A stretch of 6,601 bases of DNA. It comes from Armatimonadota bacterium. GTDB taxonomy: Bacteria > Sysuimicrobiota > Sysuimicrobiia > Sysuimicrobiales > JACQTN01. Below the pieces are notes generated by a model, which searched no databases, was not told the origin of the DNA, and saw nothing but the letters and a program-made list of their open reading frames with translations. The stretch spans positions 1 through 6,601 of the forward strand of contig JACQTN010000385.1 of the NCBI GenBank assembly GCA_016210785.1. Direction: 5' to 3'. Shown here in pieces: positions 1 through 4,844 of the stretch (positions within the stretch are counted from its first letter, which is position 1; every line of letters starts with the position of its first letter). Both the position numbers and the translations under genes were made by a program.

Positions 1-620
1 ATCTGGTAGAGATCCAGTCCGAACTCGGCCCTGCGCTTCATGATCGCGAAGCCCTCGGCGTACGCCTGCATCAGGCCGTACTCGATGCCGTTGTGCACCA
101 TCTTCACGAAGTGCCCGGCGCCGCTCGGCCCCACGTGGCCCCAGCCCCGGTCTGGCGCCGGTGCCAGCGCCTGAAAGATCGGGACGAGCCGCTGGACGAC
201 CGCGCCCTCTCCGCCGACCATCAGGCTGTAGCCCTCGGTGAGGCCCCAGATGCCGCCGCTGGTCCCGACGTCGACGAGGTGCAACCCCTGCGCCTTGAGC
301 GCGCCGGCCCGGCGGACGGTGTCTTTGTAGTTGGAGTTGCCGCCTTCCACGATCACATCACCGGGGGCGAGCAGCGGGACCAGGGCCTGGATCGTCTGGT
401 CCACCGGATCGCCGGCGGGGACCATCAGCCATACCGCCCGCGGCGGTGCTAACTGCTCCACCAGGCGCGGCAGCGACTGGGCCCCCGCGGCGCCCCTGGC
501 CACCACCCGCTGCACCGCCTCCGGGCTGCGGTCGTGGCCCACCACGCGGTGGCCGCCGCGCAAGAGGCGCTCCGTCATGTTGGCCCCCATGCGCCCCAGG
601 CCGATCATGCCCAGCTCCAT
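1..620 (-). CDS. gnd: 6-phosphogluconate dehydrogenase, decarboxylating, short GntZ/YqeC-like type (3' end cut by window edge)
   Basis: The gene oxidises and decarboxylates 6-phosphogluconate to ribulose 5-phosphate in the cytoplasmic pentose phosphate pathway. The first 206 residues are visible, from an ATG at 620 to the left edge. Residues 7-12 (GLGRMG) form the Rossmann nucleotide-binding loop. GGNSNYKD lies near residue 107 and GTSGGIWG near 133. HFVKMVHNGIEYG, near residue 185, carries the catalytic Lys and the Asn-Gly-Ile-Glu-Tyr substrate-binding residues. The GTSGGxWG form and the run straight into it are typical of the short (about 300 aa) family rather than the 470-aa E. coli type. 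Asp30 at the end of the second beta strand, where E. coli Gnd has Asn-Arg, suggests a preference for NAD+; that is inference. A GGAGGTG Shine-Dalgarno at 625-631, 4 nt before the ATG, fixes the start. The gene follows the HAD gene by 15 nt and is the last visible member of the operon. Confidence 0.95.
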   Translation of the reverse strand, partial: MELGMIGLGRMGANMTERLLRGGHRVVGHDRSPEAVQRVVARGAAGAQSLPRLVEQLAPPRAVWLMVPAGDPVDQTIQALVPLLAPGDVIVEGGNSNYKDTVRRAGALKAQGLHLVDVGTSGGIWGLTEGYSLMVGGEGAVVQRLVPIFQALAPAPDRGWGHVGPSGAGHFVKMVHNGIEYGLMQAYAEGFAIMKRRAEFGLDLYQ

Positions 621-624
621 GGTG

Positions 625-631
625 CACCTCC
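625..631 (-). promoter_or_regulatory. Ribosome binding site of gnd
   Basis: On the minus strand this reads GGAGGTG, 4 nt before the gnd ATG at 620. It lies wholly within the 15-nt gap after the HAD stop codon, so gnd has its own strong initiation signal within the operon mRNA. Confidence 0.8.
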
Positions 632-635
632 ACTG

Positions 636-1256
636 TCAGGCGTCGTCGATGTGTACGCCGGCGTGCCTGAGGGCGTCCCGCAGCTGCGCCGGGTCCCGGT
701 AGTGGATCGTCTGCATCCCGCACTGCCGGGCGCATTCCAGATTGAGGGCCCGGTCGTCGATGAACAGGCATTCCTCGGGAGCCCGCTGCGTCAACTGAAG
801 CGCCAGGCGGTAGATAGCCTCCTCCGGTTTCCGCACGCCCAGGAAGCAGGAGCTGAAGAAGACGCTGAAATACTGGCGCAGGCCGAACTGCTCGATGCGG
901 TACAGGTTCAGGGGCAGAGACTCGTTGTTCAGCGTGGCCAGCAGGTACCGGCCCGACCGCGCCAGCCGCTCGACGAGAGCCAGCGGCTCGGCATTCGGCC
1001 GGGACTGCGCGAACATGAACGCCGTGAACTCCTCCATGGTGAAGGGGCGGGACCGGTGGAAGACTGTGCGGGTCAGGTACTCGTCCAGGGTGAGGCGCCC
1101 GGTCTCGAAGGCGGGGCTGGCCAGATCGTGCCGGTCCCCGAACTCCTCCCGGTCCAGGCCGAATGTCCGGACGGCTTCGCGACGGGACGCCCGGTCCCAG
1201 CCGTTGGTCAGCAGCACGCCGCCCACATCCCAGAACAGCGCCGTGACCTCAGGCAT
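636..1256 (-). CDS. HAD-superfamily phosphatase, subfamily IA type, with DxG instead of DxD in motif I
   Basis: This is a 206-aa haloacid dehalogenase-type hydrolase, probably cytoplasmic. Motif I is FWDVGGVLL at residues 8-16. The nucleophile Asp10 is present, but the usual acid/base Asp at position 12 is Gly, as in YihX-like phosphatases (E. coli YihX has DLGNV and acts on glucose 1-phosphate). Motif II lies near LLATLNNES (105-113), motif III Lys is K143 in GVRKPEEA, and motif IV is FIDDRALN with Asp167-Asp168. Residues about 20-95 form the expected alpha-helical cap. I chose the ATG at 1256 because GGAGG stands 6 nt upstream and motif I follows at once. An upstream ATG at 1310 would add 18 unlikely residues inside pgi. 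The start overlaps the pgi stop by 8 nt, which indicates translational coupling. Its place among glucose 6-phosphate genes suggests a sugar-phosphate substrate, but that is not shown by the sequence. Confidence 0.88.
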   Translation of the reverse strand: MPEVTALFWDVGGVLLTNGWDRASRREAVRTFGLDREEFGDRHDLASPAFETGRLTLDEYLTRTVFHRSRPFTMEEFTAFMFAQSRPNAEPLALVERLARSGRYLLATLNNESLPLNLYRIEQFGLRQYFSVFFSSCFLGVRKPEEAIYRLALQLTQRAPEECLFIDDRALNLECARQCGMQTIHYRDPAQLRDALRHAGVHIDDA

Positions 1257-2817
1257 GGAGCGCCTCCGCAATCCTGGCCAGCCCGCCCGGCACATCCCGC
1301 CCGAGGTCAACGCGCAGCACCCTCCGGCCGCGCCGGCGCAGGGCCAGGTAGTCCCCGAGGGCCTGGGCGCGGATCAGGGCGCCGAAGGTGTCGGTGGTCT
1401 CGGGGATCGGGAGGTCATCACCCGGGTCGTCCACCAGTTGCAGGAACAGGCCCGTATTCGGCCCGCCCTTATGCAGCTGCCCCGTGGAGTGAAGGAAGCG
1501 CGGCCCGTACCCCCGCGTCGTCGCTACCCGCAGGCGGTCTCGCAACGTCACCTGGAGGCGCCGGAGCGCGGCGGTCGTCTCCGGTGCCGGCGCCAGGTAC
1601 GCCTGCAATGCCACGTAGTCGCCCGTGCGGGCCTCAGCGGTCCAGCCGCGCAGCGCCCTGACCAGGGCACCGGTGTCTGCGGCCGGGACGGTGTCGCCCT
1701 CCTCGCCAGCCAGCGTATGTTTCTCCATCCCGGCTGCCCGCGCGCTGGCCGGGTCCTGCTGCGCCATCACCTGGCGCGCCAGCTCTTTGGCCAGCTCCAC
1801 GTCCGGTTGGTTAAAGGGATGGATGCCGAGCACCGCGCCGGCGGCGGCCACCGCCACTTCCCAGCGGAAGAACTCCTGGCCAAGGTCAGTCTTCTCGCTC
1901 AGCCTGATGGACACCACCGGATGGCCGTGCTCTTGCAGGCGGCCGATGCATCCGTCCAGTTCCCCGCAATCATCGTCCTGCTCCAGCAGGAGGAGCGCAA
2001 ACACACGATCAGCCCCGTAGACGTCCAAAGTGCCCAGCGGCTCCCCAACGACCGGGACGATCCCCCTGCCATCTTTCCCGGTACTCTCCGCAATCAGTTG
2101 CTCGATCCAGTCCGGCAGGGCCGCCAGCGAGCGCGAGGCCAGGAAGGTGACCTTATTGCGCCCGGCCAGAGCCAGCTCACCCAGGGCGGCACCCAACGCC
2201 AGGCACGCATTGACGGGCGCCGGGATGCAGAAGGCGCAGGCCTCGGCCATAGTCCAGACGCGGTCCAGGAGGCGGTGCACGTCCATACCGATGAGGGCCG
2301 CGGGGACCAGTCCGAAGACCGTGAGGGCCGCGTAGCGTCCCCCCACGTCTGGTGGCGCCAGGCAGGTGCGCCGGAAGCCGCGCTCCCGGGCCAGGCGCTC
2401 GAGCGGCGTCCCGGGGTCAGTGATGGCGACAACGTGACGGCCCGGGGCGTCCGTGACCGCGCCGACCCTATGCCAGAAGTAGCGGAACAGCGACAGCGTC
2501 TCGGTGGTCGTGCCCGACTTGCTGGACACCACGAATAACGTGTCGCGCAGGCCGATCCGCGCTTCGATCGCCCGCACCGCCGCCGGGTGGGTGCTGTCCA
2601 GCACGAGGAGCTCGGGATACCCTGCGGCGTGCCCAAAGGTCCGCTGGAAGACCTCCGGGGCCAGGCTGGAGCCGCCCATCCCCAGCAGGACCACGTGGCG
2701 GATGCCGTCGGCCACGACCGCGGCGGCGAACGCCGCCAGCTCATCAAGCTGCTCGTGCATCACTTCCGGGAGCGTGAGCCACCCCAAGAGACCGAATGAC
2801 CTTAACGGGAGAGTCAT
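1249..2817 (-). CDS. pgi: Glucose-6-phosphate isomerase of the Tal-Pgi C-terminal type, without the transaldolase domain
   Basis: The 522-aa enzyme interconverts glucose 6-phosphate and fructose 6-phosphate in the cytoplasm. It has two SIS-type sugar-isomerase domains. LLGMGGSSLAPEV (44-56) and SSKSGTTTET (98-107) form the phosphate-binding face. AESTGK (243-248) holds the likely catalytic base Glu244, matching the ESxGK signature of PGIs. GIHPFNQPDVELAK (331-344) resembles the second PGI signature with its Lys at 344. STGQLHKGGPN (444-454) is another conserved patch. Overall the wording matches the isomerase half of bifunctional transaldolase/isomerase proteins rather than E. coli Pgi. The protein starts only 11 residues before the GWLTLPEVM block, so the transaldolase half and the usual linker are absent. 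The ATG at 2817 overlaps the kinase stop as ATGA, and GGGGAG lies 5 nt upstream, so this start is well supported. The stop overlaps the HAD gene by 8 nt. Confidence 0.94.
   Translation of the reverse strand: MTLPLRSFGLLGWLTLPEVMHEQLDELAAFAAAVVADGIRHVVLLGMGGSSLAPEVFQRTFGHAAGYPELLVLDSTHPAAVRAIEARIGLRDTLFVVSSKSGTTTETLSLFRYFWHRVGAVTDAPGRHVVAITDPGTPLERLARERGFRRTCLAPPDVGGRYAALTVFGLVPAALIGMDVHRLLDRVWTMAEACAFCIPAPVNACLALGAALGELALAGRNKVTFLASRSLAALPDWIEQLIAESTGKDGRGIVPVVGEPLGTLDVYGADRVFALLLLEQDDDCGELDGCIGRLQEHGHPVVSIRLSEKTDLGQEFFRWEVAVAAAGAVLGIHPFNQPDVELAKELARQVMAQQDPASARAAGMEKHTLAGEEGDTVPAADTGALVRALRGWTAEARTGDYVALQAYLAPAPETTAALRRLQVTLRDRLRVATTRGYGPRFLHSTGQLHKGGPNTGLFLQLVDDPGDDLPIPETTDTFGALIRAQALGDYLALRRRGRRVLRVDLGRDVPGGLARIAEALHA
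1263..1267 (-). promoter_or_regulatory. Ribosome binding site deciding the HAD gene start
   Basis: On the minus strand this reads GGAGG, 6 nt upstream of the ATG at 1256. It lies inside the last codons of pgi. It supports the short 206-aa start over the ATG at 1310. Confidence 0.75.
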
Positions 2818-3797
2818 GTGTACTCCCCGACGAGTGTTTTCTGGGCCAGGACCGCGGCCCCGACAACCCCGGCGTCACCGCCCAGAGCAGCTTTGACGAC
2901 GCGCAAGGGTTCGACGGCAGCGCCGAGCGCCCGCGCCCGGATCTCTCGCTCTACAAGGGGAATCAGCTCGGGCAGGCCCTCGATCACGCCACCGCCCAGG
3001 ATGAGCAGGCAGGGGTTGAAGGCGTTAACAATCCCCACCATGCCGGCCGCCAGGTACCGGCCTGTCTCCGCCACCAGGTGGCAGCTCAGCGGGTCACCCT
3101 GCCGGTAGGCCTGCGCCACGCTGGCCGCGGTGATGTTTTGAACGTCTCCCGCCAGGGCCACGAGCGTGCCTCCGGCCCGGAGGTCTGCGCGCACCGCTTC
3201 CTGGGCGCGCTCGGCGATAGCCCAGCCGCCCGCGTACGCCTCCAGGCAGCCCCGGTTCGGACAGCGGCAGCGCCGGCCCCCGGCCACGATGGTCATGTGC
3301 CCGACCTCACCCGCGCTGCCGCTGCACCCCTCCAGCATCCGCCCGCCGCTGACAATACCGCCGCCGACCCCTGTCCCGACGAACACGCAGACCAGGTCGT
3401 CGACGCCCCGTCCTGCACCGTGCTGCCACTCGCCCCACGTGGCCGCCCGCACGTCATTCGTCACCACGACCCGCAGGGCCAGGGCCTGCTCCAGCTCGGC
3501 CCGCAGGGGTACATCCCGCCAGCCCAGGTTGGGGGCGAAGCGGACGGTACCGGTTGCCGCGTCCACCTGCCCGGCCACACCGATGCCCAGGGCCTCCGCC
3601 GCACGCGACGCTTCGCCCAGGCAGTCACGCGCGCAGGCCACGATGTCGGCGATGATCCCGGCAGCGCCTTTGCCGGCATGAGTGGGGCGGCGATGGGCGG
3701 CCAGGATGTTGCCGACGTCGTCGACGATCGCCGTCTCCACCTTTGTCCCGCCCAGGTCCACGCCGAGGGTCGCTGTTCGCATGCGTGAGCGCGCCAT
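2814..3797 (-). CDS. glk: ROK-family glucokinase
   Basis: This 327-aa sugar kinase most likely phosphorylates glucose to glucose 6-phosphate with ATP in the cytoplasm. DLGGTK at residues 14-19 is the phosphate-1 loop. Asp115 in TNDVRAA is the expected catalytic base. GTGVGGG (141-147) is the adenosine/phosphate-2 region. GEVGHM (163-168) gives the ROK Glu-x-Gly-His motif. Cys177, Cys179 and Cys184 in CRCPNRGCLE, with His167, form the ROK zinc site. GGDAGVVGAA closes the C-terminal lobe. There is no N-terminal helix-turn-helix, so it is a kinase rather than a ROK repressor. Glucose specificity is inferred from family and neighbours; another hexose or N-acetyl sugar cannot be excluded. The start is uncertain: neither the ATG at 3797 nor the one at 3782 (which begins MRTATLGVDLGGTK) has a clear Shine-Dalgarno. 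It is the first gene of the operon with pgi, the HAD gene and gnd. Confidence 0.93.
   Translation of the reverse strand: MARSRMRTATLGVDLGGTKVETAIVDDVGNILAAHRRPTHAGKGAAGIIADIVACARDCLGEASRAAEALGIGVAGQVDAATGTVRFAPNLGWRDVPLRAELEQALALRVVVTNDVRAATWGEWQHGAGRGVDDLVCVFVGTGVGGGIVSGGRMLEGCSGSAGEVGHMTIVAGGRRCRCPNRGCLEAYAGGWAIAERAQEAVRADLRAGGTLVALAGDVQNITAASVAQAYRQGDPLSCHLVAETGRYLAAGMVGIVNAFNPCLLILGGGVIEGLPELIPLVEREIRARALGAAVEPLRVVKAALGGDAGVVGAAVLAQKTLVGEYT
2823..2828 (-). promoter_or_regulatory. Ribosome binding site of pgi
   Basis: On the minus strand this reads GGGGAG, 5 nt before the pgi ATG at 2817. It lies inside the last codons of the glucokinase gene. With the ATGA overlap it fixes the pgi start and shows that the protein does not begin further upstream as a fused transaldolase. 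Confidence 0.7.
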
Positions 3798-3810
3798 CCC
3801 GTCAATGCTG

Positions 3811-3849
3811 TCGCTGAAAACTGTCGTCCCCGACGAGGGCCTTCAGCGA
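3811..3849 (-). promoter_or_regulatory. Nested stem-loop in the glucokinase operon leader
   Basis: Outer arms TCGCTGAA (3811-3818) and TTCAGCGA (3842-3849) are perfect 8-bp complements. Inside them TCGTC (3824-3828) and GACGA (3832-3836) make a second 5-bp stem with a 3-nt loop. The element sits between the proposed -10 box and the kinase ATG, so it would be in the 5' untranslated leader. It has no T-run after it on either strand, which argues against a simple intrinsic terminator. It could be an mRNA structure or a dyad operator; the sequence does not tell which. Confidence 0.4.
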
Positions 3850-3857
3850 ACTTAGGG

Positions 3858-3886
3858 AGTATATTCGCTTCTGCGTATTTAGTAAT
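3858..3886 (-). promoter_or_regulatory. Probable promoter of the glk-pgi-HAD-gnd operon
   Basis: On the minus strand TATACT (3858-3863) matches the sigma70 -10 consensus at five of six positions. With 17-nt spacing, the -35 would be the weak ATTACT at 3881-3886. It lies in a conspicuously AT-rich block (about 3851-3896) in an otherwise very GC-rich window, about 55 nt upstream of the first operon gene. Partial inverted arms GAGTAT (3857-3862) and ATACTC (3885-3890) frame it and could bind a regulator. A divergent plus-strand promoter in the same block is possible, but I see no plus-strand gene for it. Confidence 0.4.
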
Positions 3887-4081
3887 ACTCTATACCGTGA
3901 TTGGCGTCCGGTCAAACCTTTCCTGTCCGCTCACATCGCGGAAGCCTCGCGCGAGCTTGGCGCGTGTGACAACAAAGACAGGCACGGAGACCGCGGCATT
4001 GAATCGGTTGAAGCTACCCAGCATCGAAGCGGGCGAGGCCTTCCTGCGCTTCCACCGGCTGCGACGATGTTTCTGTGGATC

Positions 4082-4444
4082 TCACGTGTCGCCCGGGACG
4101 ACGACCACGGAGTTCTCCGACCCCCAGGGGTTCGGCACCCGCTTGTGATCATGCGGGTCGTTCCACCAAGTCCCGTCCACGTGGAACTTGTACTGATGCT
4201 CTCCCGGAGGAAGGTCGACGGTGATCCGCCAGGACCCGTCCAGGCCGGGCTCCATCGGGGTGGCCGTGACGTCCCACCCGTTGAAATCCCCGACCAGGCT
4301 GACGGATCGGGCATCGGGTTGATAATGGGAGCGGAAGACGAACTCTACTCTCACAGGTTTGCGACCTCCGTCTGCGGGCTCACCGAGCGTGAGGTGCGTT
4401 GGCCTTCGGGGGCCGGCATGGCCACCGCAACATTCGAGACTCAT
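4082..4444 (-). CDS. Small stand-alone glycogen-binding protein (CBM48 / AMPK-beta-like E-set domain)
   Basis: The 120-residue frame is almost entirely one carbohydrate-binding module. From residue 31 it reads as the early-set beta-sandwich of isoamylases and AMPK beta subunits: VSLVGDFNGWD at 48-58, LPPGEHQYKFHVDG at 78-91, and PNPWGSENSVVVV at 104-116. By comparison with the AMPK beta glycogen site, Trp57, Lys86, Trp93 or Trp94, and Asn111 match its key sugar-contacting residues. No catalytic domain, signal peptide or membrane segment is present. Its role is presumably to bind or target to glycogen or starch-like glucans; that is inference. The start is open. The ATG at 4444 has GGAG 4 nt upstream, but the first 30 residues look unlike a domain. 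A GTG at 4354, 9 nt after GGAGGT (4364-4369), would give a 90-aa protein starting exactly at the module. The gene stands alone between two gaps of about 280 and 400 bases. Confidence 0.85.
   Translation of the reverse strand: MSLECCGGHAGPRRPTHLTLGEPADGGRKPVRVEFVFRSHYQPDARSVSLVGDFNGWDVTATPMEPGLDGSWRITVDLPPGEHQYKFHVDGTWWNDPHDHKRVPNPWGSENSVVVVPGDT
4364..4369 (-). promoter_or_regulatory. Possible ribosome binding site for an internal GTG start of the CBM48 gene
   Basis: On the minus strand this reads GGAGGT, 9 nt before an in-frame GTG at 4354. That start would remove the 30-residue uncharacteristic N-terminus and leave only the binding module. The spacing is at the long end of the usual range. 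Confidence 0.4.
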
Positions 4445-4556
4445 CCGGCTCCACGGATGGAGCGAGAGGCGTCATATCCACCGGCATGATCCCGGGCTCT
4501 TCATGGCCACAGGCCCACCCTGTTAAGAACCACGGTTAGCCGCCGGTTGCCCCGTG

Positions 4557-4578
4557 CCGGGGCCGCGCGCGGCCCCGG
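4557..4578. repeat. Perfect 22-bp GC-only palindrome
   Basis: The 11-base half-site CCGGGGCCGCG is followed directly by its exact complement, with no spacer. It could form a very stable hairpin in RNA from either strand, or a symmetric protein site. As a factor-independent terminator it would lack the T-run, so that role is only tentative. Confidence 0.6.
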
Positions 4579-4581
4579 ACA

Positions 4582-4598
4582 GGCTCCTGGCTGGAGCC
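4582..4598. repeat. 6-bp stem-loop beside the palindrome
   Basis: GGCTCC (4582-4587) and GGAGCC (4593-4598) are perfect complements with a 5-nt loop. It lies three bases from the 22-bp palindrome, so two hairpins stand in tandem in the spacer. Confidence 0.5.
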
Positions 4599-4645
4599 GG
4601 GAAGAACCCACCGGCGACATCCGGGAGGCGATAACGGAAGGACTC

Positions 4646-4682
4646 ATGCCCTTGGTTCATCCGGCAAGAAAACCACGGGCAT
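4646..4682. repeat. Long imperfect stem-loop in the spacer
   Basis: ATGCCC (4646-4651) pairs with GGGCAT (4677-4682), and GGTT (4654-4657) pairs with AACC (4671-4674). The two bases between give one pair and one mismatch. The loop is 13 nt. Such a stem in non-coding sequence may be an mRNA structure or part of a small RNA; its function is unknown. Confidence 0.5.
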
Positions 4683-4844
4683 CGATGGTCCGCGCGGGGT
4701 GGGCGAGGCGTAGACCGCCGTTCGGAGAGGGGAAGCGAGAGTACCGCGATCCGCCGGCCGCGGGCTCAGCCGCCCAATCCGTCGGCCAGGCGAAGCGCGG
4801 TGTTGATCAGGCCAGATGGGTGAGCTGTAAATCCGGACGAGGCT

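Larger units (their letters stand above)
3798..4081. other. Intergenic region between the CBM48 gene and the glucokinase operon
   Basis: The 284 bases hold the AT-rich promoter island and the leader stem-loop described separately, at the end nearest the kinase. From about 3900 to 4081 I see no gene and no terminator-like hairpin with a T-run, only a short palindrome CTCGCGCGAG at 3946-3955. A plus-strand reading frame starting with GTG at 3897 overlaps the CBM48 gene and has no recognisable features. Confidence 0.6.
4445..4844. other. 400-base intergenic region with several hairpins, no convincing gene
   Basis: Between the GH15 stop and the CBM48 gene I find no convincing coding region. A 103-codon plus-strand frame at 4547-4858 is arginine- and proline-rich, has no recognisable domain, and runs across the hairpins, so I do not call it. 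The stretch holds a 12-position stem with one mismatch at 4646-4682, a 6-bp hairpin at 4582-4598 and a 22-bp palindrome at 4557-4578. None is followed by a T-run. It may be a processed or terminating spacer, or may contain an unrecognised structured RNA. I could not match it to RNase P, tmRNA, cobalamin riboswitch or group II intron signatures. Confidence 0.55.

Noticed and set aside
534..1661. Plus-strand open frame of 375 codons across gnd, the HAD gene and pgi
   Set aside because: It is the mirror of real codons on the minus strand and has no domain or ribosome-binding signal of its own.
895..2538. Plus-strand open frame of 547 codons opposite pgi and the HAD gene
   Set aside because: It lies antisense to two well-supported genes. 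The translation is rich in Arg, Gln, Pro and Gly with no recognisable domain, as expected for the complement of GC-rich coding sequence.
2796..3788. Plus-strand open frame of 330 codons opposite the glucokinase
   Set aside because: It coincides almost exactly with the kinase gene on the other strand and looks like a composition artefact.
3897..4148. Plus-strand frame of 83 codons starting with GTG near the AT-rich island
   Set aside because: It overlaps the end of the CBM48 gene on the other strand and shows no domain or clear ribosome binding site.
4067..4489. Plus-strand frame of 140 codons opposite the CBM48 gene
   Set aside because: The minus-strand CBM48 domain is unmistakable, and the plus-strand product has no recognisable features.
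4557..4578. Factor-independent terminator after the GH15 gene
   Set aside because: The stem is strong, but there is no T-run on either strand, and it lies well over 200 bases beyond the stop codon. I keep it as a palindrome only.
4445..4844. Known structured RNA (RNase P, tmRNA, cobalamin riboswitch or group II intron) in the spacer
   Set aside because: I looked for the conserved core strings of these families and found none in either orientation. Only unassigned hairpins remain.
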